A model generated the notes under the pieces. That model made no database searches and was not told the DNA's origin. It worked only from the letters and a program-made list of their open reading frames with translations. Positions 50,967 through 61,037 of a stretch of 64,000 bases of DNA are shown here, piece after piece. The stretch covers positions 1 to 64,000 of the forward strand of contig NZ_LMTZ01000149.1 of the NCBI RefSeq assembly GCF_001456025.1, given 5' to 3'. The position numbers and the translations under genes were made by a program. This DNA is from Mastigocoleus testarum BC008 (GTDB lineage Bacteria > Cyanobacteriota > Cyanobacteriia > Cyanobacteriales > Nostocaceae). The stretch's first letter is position 1. Every line of letters starts with the position of its first letter.

Positions 50967-53217
50967 TTTTATCTTTTATGAGCTGTAGCTCGTTATTTTG
51001 TGAAAAACTAGCAAATAAACTATAAAAATATTTTTTAGATTTAAGGTATCACGCTCTAAATATTAGTCTAATCCAAAAATAATAAATCTATTTAATATAG
51101 TGAAGTATATTCAATATAATAAAACTCAAAAAAATTCAAACATAAGTTATCATTTTTATATTTGCATTTACAGAAAATCTGTGGTTGATATTTTATCCTG
51201 TAATACCAACAGTCTCTAAAATTAACATATGTTTACAAAACAAAGCACTTTTTTGTGAATATTTTACTTTTGCATACTTAATCAATATATTTACTAAACT
51301 TGATTAGCCACTTTTTTAGAAAATACTTACAATATTCGTTCTCAGTTAAGAATAATAGAATAAAAGCGAATTCAGAAACAAAATCATATCACCTAACTGT
51401 AGTGCCATTTAAAGAGTACTTATATTTATCTATAAAATTTATTCGGGGTTATTTAAGCAAGTATCCAATAAAGCCGACTAATTGAGTGTTAGTCAATTTT
51501 AATGACATAATTTTAATCGGGCTGTTTACTCAAGTCATAAGGTGATAATTTTACCGGCCTGTTTAAGAATTAACTTGTCTCAATATGAATAACATTAGAT
51601 TTTATCAATTATTCTTTTTATTACTACTTGAGAATAGAACCTGAAGTTTACCTTAACAAGGGGGATTTGGGGGGATTTAGGAGGATATGAAAATTCACAG
51701 CCTGAAATGTACAACTTTACGGAATAAATTATGATTATTAAATGCTATATTTAACTGAATTATTACAAATACATATTTATCTTGATATAAGACATCGATT
51801 ATTAGTCAAACTATATAGTGATTAATCGTTTTGGAAGAAAATATCAATTAATTGTGTTAATTTACTTTTTTCACTAAAATAAAATTTTTGATATCGTTCT
51901 TCTCTAACAATTATTTTGCTAATTCAAGTTGAAACGCAAAAAATCATTCCTCTAGTAGTTGCACCGTATTTAGGAACTTTGTTTTTAATACTTAAAGCCA
52001 TTTCATGTGATAAATTGAGCGAAGAAAGGCAGAATAAAGAAGACCTACTTATAATTAATATCAATAGTCGTTCTAAACTCTGTTCTTTTTAAAGGTAAGC
52101 CTTTCCTCGCACTTGCACCTGTATTTATTTCGAGAGCAGATTGCAATGTTTACAACCAGATATGTGTTAACGCTTGGTCATAGACAAAGGAATCACACAA
52201 TCTCGGAAAAATTCAGTTTTTGATGACTGTTTTTTGTAACCCGATTTCTATAGGTGATTTGCTACAGAAATAGTTCCTAGTTAGATGCAACTCAACAACG
52301 TCCATGCCGTATAGTCACGTACGTTCGCGTAAAGCTAACAAGATTATCTTTTGTTTTAACTGCTACTGATTTATGTTCCTTGGAAATATCAAGACTTACG
52401 TCAACTCTCTAAATCAAACCTCATATTTTTGCTGGAGAAGCAGAAATTGTGTAGTAAGGTGCAGGAGATGAATAGGTACAATGTGGCTGTTTCCAACAAA
52501 TTCCAGCCCATTCACTGAAATAAAATTAAACTGTAAGTCTTAAGTACAAAAATTTAGAAATCATCTTTTTTTTCAAGTACTGGTGCCTTTATTTAAGGAC
52601 AACGGTTAAAATCTACGAAATTACTCGTCATGAAAAATGTTAAAAACACCTTGGTATCCTAAAATTCTTTTCTCATGTACCCTTACTTACATGCTTAGGC
52701 GGTGAAAGTTTGATTAAATATACATGACAAAATATTAATTTGATTTAACTTTTGTAAAGCATTTTGAATTTTATGGTCATTTCGTGGGGCAAAAATGTAA
52801 AAAATAAAAAAATATTAATTTTTTGAATAATTATCTACCATCATTCTTGCTGGCTAGTTAATTCCTTCTAGCTGGGTTAATATTGGGCTTTATTAGTTCG
52901 AATGTTAAAACAATCCAGATTTGGAGAATTCGAATTAGATCTTTCTAGATTTTAAGCAAATTCTTCCAAAATGCACCTTACGGTTAATAAAGATGTACCT
53001 TATGGTGAACGGGGACTTGAGTAAATACAAGCAAGAAAGACGAAACATTTTAGCCAATAAGCTTTTGGTTTATCTCTTTCACTTAACTTAATGAATTTAT
53101 TATTTTGTGTAGATGACAGTCCTTCCAAAGTTGTCTCTAATCACTTATTTTCGATTAGAGCAACTTTTGCTACTTTACTTAAAATGACAATGATGTACTG
53201 AGGAGTCGTAAATTATT
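50967..53217. other. 2.2-kb region with no convincing gene
   Basis: I find no frame over about 60 codons with a coding character and no tRNA, rRNA, CRISPR or IS signature. A 58-codon frame from TTG 51916 (MLIQVETQKIIPLVVAPYLG...) carries one hydrophobic stretch but no ribosome-binding site. A GGGGGATTTGGGGGGATTTAGG piece lies near 51660. The last 500 nt hold a tandem near-repeat (GCACCTTACGGTTAA / GTACCTTATGGTGAA, about 52974-53010) and the hairpin at 53127-53167. It may contain small RNAs or decayed genes. Confidence 0.45.
53127..53167 (+). promoter_or_regulatory. Hairpin in the 5' leader of the LabA-like gene
   Basis: AAAGTTG, T, CTCTAATC (53127-53142) pairs with GATTAGAGCAACTTT (53153-53167): 15 bp with one bulged T around a 10-nt loop. 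It lies 51 nt before the ATG at 53218 and could control transcript stability or translation. The role is inferred. Confidence 0.4.
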
Positions 53218-53883
53218 ATGCAACTACTTCCACGACCTCAGAATGATAGCCAACCATCCGAAAAGTTGGACACTGAGCAACGTTTGGAACAACCAATGTT
53301 AAAAGTCATTGAAAAGCCGGAGATTACAACTAGTCCTAACATGATGCCGGCTCCAGCTCCGGGTTTAGGTTATCCTGAGGACTCAAGACTGCGTCAAAGA
53401 GTAGCGATTTTTATTGATGGCGCTAACCTATTTTATGCGGCAATGCATCTTGGTTTAGAAATTGATTACACTAAACTACTACGTTGTTTGACCAGAGAAC
53501 GCCATCTGTTGAGAGCTTATTTTTATACTGGCGTAGATAGGACCAATGAAAAACAACAAGGTTTTTTGTTGTGGATGAGTCGTAACGGTTATCGGGTTGT
53601 AACCAAAGAACTTGTCCAGTTTCCTGATGGTTCTAAGAAGGCAAATCTTGATGTAGAGATTGCCATAGATATGATGAACTTTGCTAGATACTGCGATACT
53701 TTGATATTGCTGAGTGGAGACGGTGACTTAACTTATGTAGTAGATAACATCACGTATCAGGGTGTTCATGTTGAGGTAGTTAGCTTATCTTCTATGACAA
53801 GTGAAAGTTTGATCAGAGTAGCTGATTTTTACACTGACTTGGAGAATATTAAGGGAGAAATCCAAAAAGAACCTGGAAGTTAG
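53218..53883 (+). CDS. NYN-domain protein (LabA/DUF88 family)
   Basis: A 221-residue protein. After a polar N-terminus (about residues 1-60), the NYN (PIN-like) domain spans about 60-215: RVAIFIDGANLFYAA (first acidic residue), KKANLDVEIAIDMMNFA, and LLSGDGDLTYVVD with the acidic nuclease motif SGDGD. The core fits LabA, a protein that modulates KaiC-dependent clock output in Synechococcus, and its paralogues; the nuclease activity of the family is not established for all members. ATG 53218 is preceded by GAGGAG 12 nt upstream. A hairpin is in the leader. Confidence 0.9.
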   Translation: MQLLPRPQNDSQPSEKLDTEQRLEQPMLKVIEKPEITTSPNMMPAPAPGLGYPEDSRLRQRVAIFIDGANLFYAAMHLGLEIDYTKLLRCLTRERHLLRAYFYTGVDRTNEKQQGFLLWMSRNGYRVVTKELVQFPDGSKKANLDVEIAIDMMNFARYCDTLILLSGDGDLTYVVDNITYQGVHVEVVSLSSMTSESLIRVADFYTDLENIKGEIQKEPGS

Positions 53884-54644
53884 CCTATGACCTATCATTT
53901 CTCTAAAAACTGCAACCAAGAGTGAAAAATTTATAGGGGATCTTGTGCCAGGTTCTTATGTATCCACGGCGGGGTATCGTATATGAATGCAGCAAATTTT
54001 TGCAGCGTTGTGAGGAATCATAAAATAGGGGTTTATCAAAAATCTCATGTTTTGCTCGTAGGCTTAGGAAAAAGTAAAAGTTACTATCCTGTAAGTAGCG
54101 AACAGAGAATTGCTTAAGTTAAATTACTTATTTTTTACTGTGGAGTGTTGTAAAATAATATATTATCCACCCCTCAAAAGCCGAAATTGCTATTTATAGT
54201 TGTCTGCAATGTATATTTAGATACTAAACACTGTAGAAATTAAAGACAAATAAATTTTCAGTCATCGCTGTGGGGTGTGCGGTGCGTACCAGTAGAGAGT
54301 TAATTAATTTAGCCCTCTATTCATAAATAATCCGCATCCATTGATAACCAGGATTCTTCACTCAGAACTACAGTTCAAGATAAATAAGTAAGTGGTTAAA
54401 GAGATTTGTTTTTTCCTTTTTTCTTCATTTATTTCAATGACGACTCTTAGGATTAAAAATTAATTTTCCACTGGCAGTGCTTTTACTTCACCGAAGCACA
54501 AGAGTGTCATAGTGGTTAACTCCCAATTGTTAATTGCTAACAAAAAATGCTTGTACTCACCAGTTTGTTTGGTATTGCTGTTGCGACTAAACTTATTTGG
54601 CTATAGTTCCAGTTCGAGAATGAGTACGTTCATAAATAAACAAA
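53884..54644. other. Gap after the LabA-like gene
   Basis: About 760 nt with no gene called. A 66-codon forward frame (54512-54712) overlaps the terminator hairpin of the next gene and is rejected. GC-richer pieces near 54265-54285 (TCGCTGTGGGGTGTGCGGTGCG) look like dispersed repeat. Confidence 0.45.
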
Positions 54645-54669
54645 ACCCGGTTTTAATAAGTAACCGGGT
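54645..54669 (-). terminator. Terminator of the RPIA-repeat gene
   Basis: ACCCGGTT (54645-54652) pairs perfectly with AACCGGGT (54662-54669) around a 9-nt loop; in the reverse direction the stem is followed by TTTGTTTATTTATG. It lies about 70 nt past the stop of the RPIA-repeat gene. Confidence 0.75.
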
Positions 54670-54737
54670 AATAAAAATTTATTTACCGTTCAAGGGTTTT
54701 CTGAGAACATAGGTTTGAAAAAACCAATAAAAAAAGT

Positions 54738-55229
54738 CTAGTCAAGAAAACCCATTAAGTTATAGCTGTCATCAATTTCATTTGATGCTATTGGTCGGTT
54801 ACCCATCACAGAATAGGTTTCTGATAATTGGATATTACTCGCAGCAATTGGACGAATTCCAGAAAGGTTCATTGTATCCACAACCTGAATGGTATTCGCA
54901 GCAATTGGACGAACTCCCATTAGGTTAACTGTTTCTACTACTTCCAAGGAACTAGTACCAATGGGACGCGCTCCTGCGATGGCCATAGTTCCAGCGACTT
55001 CGAGGTCGCTCGAAGCAATTGGGCGAGTCCCAGCAACGATTAATTTACCGTTTTCTTCGTTTTTGGGCTTAGATTCTTCGTTTGCGGACATGTTAGCAGC
55101 TTTTCCTCCCTCATCATCTTTATTCAAAGCTTCACTTGAATTCTTTTCTACTTCCACTTTTAATTCTTCCTTATTTTGAGTCGGTTTTTGCCTAGAACTT
55201 GCTTTTTCTTCATTGCTGCTAACGCTCAT
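54738..55229 (-). CDS. Protein of 19-residue RPIA repeats
   Basis: A 163-residue protein with no family I recognise. Residues 1-66 are highly charged and low complexity (Glu/Lys/Asn/Ser). Residues 67-159 are five tandem units of 19 residues (the last shortened to 17) with consensus G-x-R-P-I-A-x-S-x-L-x-V-x-x-T-x-x-L-x: GTRPIASSDLEVAGTMAIA, GARPIGTSSLEVVETVNLM, GVRPIAANTIQVVDTMNLS, GIRPIAASNIQLSETYSVM, GNRPIASNEI. The tail is GFLD. Such alternating hydrophobic/polar, Gly-led repeats could stack as a small beta-solenoid or bind a partner; the acidic tail suggests disorder. The ATG has a GAGG about 14 nt upstream. A good terminator follows, so it is transcribed alone. Confidence 0.75.
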   Translation of the reverse strand: MSVSSNEEKASSRQKPTQNKEELKVEVEKNSSEALNKDDEGGKAANMSANEESKPKNEENGKLIVAGTRPIASSDLEVAGTMAIAGARPIGTSSLEVVETVNLMGVRPIAANTIQVVDTMNLSGIRPIAASNIQLSETYSVMGNRPIASNEIDDSYNLMGFLD

Positions 55230-55597
55230 AAGCTAATACCTCAAAATTGATAAATGAATTTTACTTAGGTTTTGAAAATGAAAATTTTGAAAGATTGAAA
55301 TTTTACTTAGTTTATTAAATTTTAACTTTAAAAATCCTTGACTATATATAAGTATCTTCAAGTTTGATACATAAGTCAAACTTAATGATTAATATTTGTA
55401 AAGATTATTGTCTGTTTCTACTATTTTCAGACTGTCGATACCAATTCTAAATGAATTGCTTCACTTAGAAAAAATCAGCTTTAAGGGAGTCAGAGGTTAG
55501 AAAGTTAAGAATAGGAAAGAAGTCAGGATTCAGTTTTGCTCTAAAGAGTAACAGTATTCGTTACGATGAGAAGAACTAAAAGCGTCTTAGAAATTCG
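55230..55597. other. Divergent promoter gap
   Basis: The 368-nt gap between the RPIA-repeat gene (reverse) and uvrB (forward) is AT-rich. It presumably carries both promoters; no operator is clear. Confidence 0.5.
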
Positions 55598-57595
55598 ATG
55601 GTAGACTTTTCTTTGCAAGCTCCTTTTCAACCAACAGGCGACCAACCAAAGGCAATAGACCAACTTATTGATAGTATTAACTTTGGAAATCGTTTTCAAA
55701 CTTTGCTAGGAGCTACTGGTACCGGAAAAACTCACACAGTAGCAAGAGTAATTGAGAATATTGGTAAGCCAACTTTAGTATTAGCTCACAATAAAACCCT
55801 TGCGGCTCAACTTTGTAATGAATTACGGGGATTTTTCCCAAAAAATGCCGTCGAATACTTCGTCAGTTACTACGATTATTATCAACCAGAAGCCTATATT
55901 CCCGTCACCGATACTTATATTGAAAAAACTGCACAGATCAATGATGAAATTGATATGTTACGACATTCTGCAACCCGTTCTTTATTTGAACGTCGAGATG
56001 TTGTTGTTGTAGCGTCAATTAGTTGTATTTATGGCTTAGGAATGCCAACAGAATACCTCAATGCAGCTATTCCCTTTGGGGTGGGAATGGAAGTAAACCA
56101 ACGCGAAGTTATTAGAAGTTTGGTATCAGTTCAATATAACCGTAACGATCTAGAAATGGGACGGGGACGCTTTCGAGTTCGCGGGGATGTTTTAGAAATT
56201 GGACCAGCATACGAAGATAGAATTATTCGAGTGGAATTTTTTGGTGATGAGATTGATGCGATTCGTTATGTCGATCCAATCACAGGAGAAATTCTTCAGA
56301 GTTTAGAAGCAGTAAATATCTATCCCGCACGTCACTTTGTCACTCCCAAAGACCGTTTGGAGGAAGCTTGCACTAATATTCAAACTGAATTAAAACAACA
56401 CAAAGCCCAATTAGAAGAAGTCAGTAAATTACTCGAAGCACAGCGGATCGATCAACGCACTCGCTATGACCTAGAAATGTTACGGGAGGTCGGTTATTGT
56501 AATGGAGTGGAAAATTATTCCCGACACTTAGCTGGAAGACAACCGGGAGAACCACCAGAGTGTTTAATTGATTATTTTCCTAAGGATTGGCTATTAGTCA
56601 TAGATGAGTCCCATGTTAGTGTTCCCCAATTGCGGGGTATGTATAATGGCGATCAAGCTCGGAAAAAAGTATTAATCGATCATGGTTTTCGGCTCCCTAG
56701 TGCTGCTGATAATCGTCCTTTAAAAGCTGAAGAATTCTGGTTAAAAGTAAATCAGTGCATTTTTGTTTCTGCAACTCCAGGGAATTGGGAGATCGAAGTA
56801 TCTGATGGTAATGTTATCGAACAAATTATTCGACCTACAGGTGTAGTGGACCCTGAAATTTTTGTACGTCCTACCGAAGGTCAAATTGATGATTTATTAG
56901 GTGAGATTAAAGACCGGATTGACCTGGATGAACGAGTATTAATTACTACCTTAACTAAGAGGATGGCAGAAGATTTAACTGAATATCTAGAAGAGAAAAA
57001 TATTCGAGTTAGGTATCTACATTCAGAGATTAATTCCATCCAAAGAATAGAAATTATTCAAGACTTACGGGAAGGCCATTTTGATGTTTTAGTTGGTGTT
57101 AACCTATTACGAGAAGGTTTAGACTTACCAGAAGTTTCTCTTGTTGCAATTTTAGATGCAGATAAAGAGGGATTTTTACGTACCGAACGTTCGTTAATTC
57201 AAACCATTGGTAGAGCGGCGCGTCATATCCGAGGACAGGTTATTATGTATGCCGATCGCTTAACCGATAGCATGAAAAAAGCCATTGAAGAAACCGAACG
57301 TCGCCGTAAGATTCAAACTGAACATAATCAAGAGAATAATATTACGCCCCAACCAATTATTAAAAAATCAAATAATGCTATTTTATCTTTCCTAGAAGTT
57401 TCCCGCAGAGTAAATCTACAGGATTTAGAAACTGTTGATGAAAATCTTAATGAATTACCTCTAGAAGATATTCCTGATTTGATTAATAAATTGGAAGCAG
57501 AAATGAAAGAAGCGGCAAAAAACCTAGAATTTGAGGAAGCTGCGAAATTCAGGGATAGAATTAAAAAATTGCGTGATAAATTAGTAGGACGTTAA
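55598..57595 (+). CDS. uvrB: Excinuclease ABC subunit B
   Basis: A 665-residue UvrB, the damage-verification helicase of nucleotide excision repair. P-loop GATGTGKTHTVA (about residue 40), the beta-hairpin region (YYDYYQPEAYIPVTDTYIEK), helicase motif II DESH, motif V/VI RTERSLIQTIGRAARH and the C-terminal UVR motif (LEAEMKEAAKNLEFEEAAKFRDRI) are all present. The length is normal. ATL (19117) and UvrB belong to the same damage pathway, though the genes are far apart. The ATG lies in a TTCGATGG context with no clear Shine-Dalgarno. Confidence 0.97.
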   Translation: MVDFSLQAPFQPTGDQPKAIDQLIDSINFGNRFQTLLGATGTGKTHTVARVIENIGKPTLVLAHNKTLAAQLCNELRGFFPKNAVEYFVSYYDYYQPEAYIPVTDTYIEKTAQINDEIDMLRHSATRSLFERRDVVVVASISCIYGLGMPTEYLNAAIPFGVGMEVNQREVIRSLVSVQYNRNDLEMGRGRFRVRGDVLEIGPAYEDRIIRVEFFGDEIDAIRYVDPITGEILQSLEAVNIYPARHFVTPKDRLEEACTNIQTELKQHKAQLEEVSKLLEAQRIDQRTRYDLEMLREVGYCNGVENYSRHLAGRQPGEPPECLIDYFPKDWLLVIDESHVSVPQLRGMYNGDQARKKVLIDHGFRLPSAADNRPLKAEEFWLKVNQCIFVSATPGNWEIEVSDGNVIEQIIRPTGVVDPEIFVRPTEGQIDDLLGEIKDRIDLDERVLITTLTKRMAEDLTEYLEEKNIRVRYLHSEINSIQRIEIIQDLREGHFDVLVGVNLLREGLDLPEVSLVAILDADKEGFLRTERSLIQTIGRAARHIRGQVIMYADRLTDSMKKAIEETERRRKIQTEHNQENNITPQPIIKKSNNAILSFLEVSRRVNLQDLETVDENLNELPLEDIPDLINKLEAEMKEAAKNLEFEEAAKFRDRIKKLRDKLVGR

Positions 57596-58147
57596 ATAGT
57601 TAATTTTTTGTTTATGGCCTTTTTATTTTTAGTAGCAATTAGAGATTAATAATTGGGAATTGGGAGTAAGTAAAATACGTAAAATATAAATAATGATAGA
57701 TAAGATTTATGTTTGTTTTGGCTCTTTATTCGTACAATGATTTAAATTTTTAGTTTTCTATTTGCCTACCAAGTTTGTCATTTTTATGAGTAGAAATCTG
57801 AGTCTTGATTTAGCCTAACTCAAGTCAATATGTCACAATTTAAACCATTAAAATAGATTTTGCTGTGCTATATTTAACTTGCTTTTATTTCAAGTAAAAT
57901 TAGGATTTTAAATTATGCTTAACACTATGATGTTTTGACATTAATAATTTCCCAACTGTCTTAAGGTTTACTTCTAAAATTTGACGCATCGATGAAACTT
58001 TAAAGTCCAGTCAAACGTCAATTGTGTCAAGCAATAATATAATGTGTGATTTAATCTAGATTGTGTTTCCATAGTCTAGATTAGTTATTTGTGAAAATTA
58101 AAATACGGATAGAAATACAAGTAAAAATAACTAAACTCCTAATTACT
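57596..58147. other. AT-rich gap before lptA
   Basis: About 550 nt with no frame or RNA recognised. The lptA promoter is probably in the last 150 nt. Confidence 0.5.
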
Positions 58148-58672
58148 ATGAAACTCCACTATCAGTTATCCAAATTACAAGTACATCGCTTTGGGTTGAT
58201 TTTGATACTGCCAGTTGCACTTGTATGTGCAATGTCTTTCGATAATCCGTTACGTAACAGCAAACATCCCGTTCAACTGCAAAGTGCGATCGCACAACAG
58301 TCAGGTCAAGGTCAACCACTACAAATTGATGGTGACCTAATACAATATGATAGTAAAACTCAGGTAGCAACAGCCCGTGGCAATGTGCAAATGTTGTACA
58401 AAGCACGAGGTATTCGAGCAACAGCAGCCCAAGCACAATTGTTTAATCGCGAACGTCGCATCGTTCTTAGTGGTGATGTGTACATTTTGCAAAATGGTGC
58501 TAATAGTATCCGGGCTGAAGTTGTCACATACTTAATTGATGAGGGGCGATTTGTTGCTCAACCAAAAGCTAACCAACAAGTACGATCTGTCTACATCGTA
58601 GATGATGCTAACCCTAATAGTAACAATACTACAGCAGCACCTTCCACTCCTAGTTTCAAACGCAGAAATTAG
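58148..58672 (+). CDS. lptA: LptA/OstA-like periplasmic LPS-transport protein
   Basis: A protein of about 174 residues. The frame can start at 58091 (GTG), but ATG 58148 gives a regular signal peptide (about residues 1-40, RFGLILILPVALVCAMS). The OstA beta-jellyroll domain (about 55-150) has QIDGDLIQYDSKTQVATARGNV, ARGIRATAAQAQLFNRERRIVLSGDVYILQNG and IRAEVVTYLIDEGRFVAQ. It would bridge LPS from the inner to the outer membrane. lptB follows after 35 nt, so it begins an lpt operon. Confidence 0.9.
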   Translation: MKLHYQLSKLQVHRFGLILILPVALVCAMSFDNPLRNSKHPVQLQSAIAQQSGQGQPLQIDGDLIQYDSKTQVATARGNVQMLYKARGIRATAAQAQLFNRERRIVLSGDVYILQNGANSIRAEVVTYLIDEGRFVAQPKANQQVRSVYIVDDANPNSNNTTAAPSTPSFKRRN

Positions 58673-58707
58673 TATTGAAAACTCAATAAAGGGTGTGTAA
58701 ATTAGTT

Positions 58708-59436
58708 GTGAAAATTTTTTTAGATAATATACATAAATCTTACGGTAAGCGAGAGGTCGTCAAACGCGTTAATCTTTCAGTTGCGCAAGGAGAAGTGGTT
58801 GGTTTACTCGGTCCGAACGGGGCTGGTAAAACAACGACATTTTATATCGCTTGTGGTTTAGAAAAACCAAATCAAGGTACGGTTTGGTTGGATAAGCAAG
58901 ACATTACTCCTTTACCTATGCACAAACGAGCCAGACTTGGTATTGGTTATCTGGCGCAGGAAGCAAGTGTTTTTCGTAACTTGAGTGTTCGGGATAATAT
59001 CCTCCTAGTGATGGAGCAAACCAGCGTTCCATCCAGGGAATGGTCAAGTCGCTTGCAAACTTTAGTTGGGGATCTAAGCTTAGAAAAAGTCGCTAATTCT
59101 AAAGGTATTCAACTTTCTGGGGGCGAACGGCGAAGAACAGAATTAGCAAGAGCTTTAGCTGCGGGAAAGGATGGACCCAAATTTTTACTTTTAGACGAAC
59201 CATTTGCTGGAGTCGATCCGATCGCAGTTTCCGAAATTCAAGAAATTATTGCTCAATTACGCGATCGCCATATGGGAATTCTAATTACAGATCACAATGT
59301 TCGCGAAACCCTTGCTATTACTGATCGGGCGTATATCATGCGTGAGGGAGAAATTTTAGCTTCAGGTACTCCAGAAGAACTATATGCAAATCCTTTAGTC
59401 AAACAGTATTATTTAGGCGATAATTTTCAAGCCTAG
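58708..59436 (+). CDS. lptB: LPS export ABC transporter ATPase LptB
   Basis: A protein of about 242 residues. A GTG at 58693 would add five residues (MCKLV); GTG 58708 gives a normal start (VKIFLDNIHKSYGKR). Walker A is GLLGPNGAGKTTT, Q-loop in YLAQEASVFRNL, signature LSGGERRRTELARAL, Walker B LLLDEPFAGVDP with switch H in ITDHNVRE. The sequence is close to the LptB group rather than to other ATPases. It powers LPS extraction with LptF/G. It follows lptA and precedes lptF/G in the same direction. Confidence 0.94.
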   Translation: MKIFLDNIHKSYGKREVVKRVNLSVAQGEVVGLLGPNGAGKTTTFYIACGLEKPNQGTVWLDKQDITPLPMHKRARLGIGYLAQEASVFRNLSVRDNILLVMEQTSVPSREWSSRLQTLVGDLSLEKVANSKGIQLSGGERRRTELARALAAGKDGPKFLLLDEPFAGVDPIAVSEIQEIIAQLRDRHMGILITDHNVRETLAITDRAYIMREGEILASGTPEELYANPLVKQYYLGDNFQA

Positions 59437-59688
59437 CAAGCACCGGATGAAAATAGTTCCATATTTTGCTTAAAAATTTTGTCTGTATGAGTCAGGGAAA
59501 AGGGAATAGGAAATGAAGAACAAAGAAAAGGTAATATAACTCGATAGTAAATATCTAAACATTTTACTATCTAAATATTTTACTTATCTGTTTATTTGTC
59601 ATTTTTAATTAATTCCTATTGATTTAGTTCCTCATTCCCAATACCCAATACCCAATCCCCAATACCCATCCTCAGCAACTACTCACTA

Positions 59689-60867
59689 ATGGCTAAACAA
59701 AAGTCCTTTTATACCCTAAATTCGCTACTACCATTTTCGATAATGGATCGATACCTTGCAAGCGAATTGCTACCACCATTTTTATTTGGTGTAGGGGCTT
59801 TTTCTTCTATTTTGGTATCAATTGGTGCTGTATTTGAACTAATAAGGAAGGTTGTTGAATCTGGTTTGCCCCTAACTCTCGCTGGACAAGTTTTTCTCTT
59901 AAGGCTTCCAGAATTCATAGTCTTAGCTTTTCCCATGTCCACACTCCTTGCGACTTTAATGACCTATAGTCGCCTTTCCAGTCAAAGTGAATTGGTTGCT
60001 TTGCGTGGTTGCGGGGTCAGTGTCTATCGAATGGTTTTAACTGCAGTAATACTGAGTTTATTTGTAACAGGTCTTACTTTTATTTTTAATGAACAAATTG
60101 CACCAGTAGCGAAATATCAAGCAACAATAACTCTTAATAAAGCTTTAAAATCAGAAAGACCCACGTTTAAGCAAGCAAATATAATTTATCCGGAGTATCG
60201 CAGAGTCAAACAAGAGGACGGTAGTAAAGAAAAAGTTTTATCCCGCTTATTTTACGCCGATCAATTTGACGGGAACCGAATGAAAGGTTTAACAGTGATT
60301 GATCGCTCCCAAGAAGGTTTAGAAACTTTAAGTCAAATTGTTATTGCAGATTCCGGTAAATGGAATCCATCGGAAAATGTCTGGGATTTTTATGACGGTA
60401 CTATATATTTGGTATCTTCTGATAGTTCCTATCGTAATATAATCAAGTTTGAACACCAAAAACTCAAATTACCCCGAACTCCGCTAGACGTAGCACAAAA
60501 AAGCCGAGATTATGGTGAGATGAATATTGCTCAAGCTTTAGAGCAACTGGAAATTGAACGTCTCAGAGGTGATGATAGAAAGATTCAGAAACTCAAAGTT
60601 AGAATTCAAGAAAAGTTTTCTTTACCTTTCGTTTGTGTAGTTTTTGGGTTGATTGGTTCGGCGTTGGGAAGTGTACCCCAAAGAAGTGGGAAAGGTACAA
60701 GTTTCGCTCTTAGTATTGTAATTATATTCACTTACTATATAGTATCTTTTTTCGCTAGTGCTTTAGGACAAGCAGGTATTCTTTCTCCTTTTATGGCAGC
60801 TTGGACATCCAACTTTTTGTGTTTAGGTATCGGTATATTTTTATTGATGCGAATCGCAAAACGTTAG
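59689..60867 (+). CDS. LptF/LptG-family LPS export permease
   Basis: A 392-residue YjgP/YjgQ-family permease. Three helices at the N-terminus (MDRYLASELLPPFLFGVGAFSSILVSI, with ELI and EFIVLAFPMSTLLATLM), a periplasmic jellyroll (about 145-270) and three at the C-terminus (LPFVCVVFGLIGSALG, SFALSIVIIFTYYIVSFFAS, FLCLGIGIFLLMRIA). Most cyanobacteria have one such gene, so it probably forms a homodimer. The gene order lptA-lptB-lptF/G is complete for the inner-membrane part. The gap to lptB (252 nt) holds repeats (CCCAATACCCAATCC). Confidence 0.93.
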   Translation: MAKQKSFYTLNSLLPFSIMDRYLASELLPPFLFGVGAFSSILVSIGAVFELIRKVVESGLPLTLAGQVFLLRLPEFIVLAFPMSTLLATLMTYSRLSSQSELVALRGCGVSVYRMVLTAVILSLFVTGLTFIFNEQIAPVAKYQATITLNKALKSERPTFKQANIIYPEYRRVKQEDGSKEKVLSRLFYADQFDGNRMKGLTVIDRSQEGLETLSQIVIADSGKWNPSENVWDFYDGTIYLVSSDSSYRNIIKFEHQKLKLPRTPLDVAQKSRDYGEMNIAQALEQLEIERLRGDDRKIQKLKVRIQEKFSLPFVCVVFGLIGSALGSVPQRSGKGTSFALSIVIIFTYYIVSFFASALGQAGILSPFMAAWTSNFLCLGIGIFLLMRIAKR

Positions 60868-61037
60868 ACATTTTTCAGTTATCAGTTACCAGTTATCAGT
60901 TAATGCGCTACCGCACACGCTTTGCTAACAGTTTTTGATTAGTGTTTCCCTGGTTTTTATTTTCTGTTCACTGTTCACTGATAACTGTAGCCCGTAAGGA
61001 CGTGGCGTTGTGGCGTTAGCCATAAACTGATAACTGT
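60868..61037. repeat. Gap with GTTATCAGTTA repeats and a palindromic element
   Basis: The gap holds CAGTTATCAGTTACCAGTTATCAGTTA units (60880-60902) and a GTAGCCCGTAAGGACGTGGC-type element (60986-61015), as in the 18771-19116 gap. Confidence 0.6.

Noticed and set aside
51916..52092. 58-codon TTG-start frame with a hydrophobic segment
   Set aside because: No ribosome-binding site or neighbour context; kept only as a note in the gap entry.
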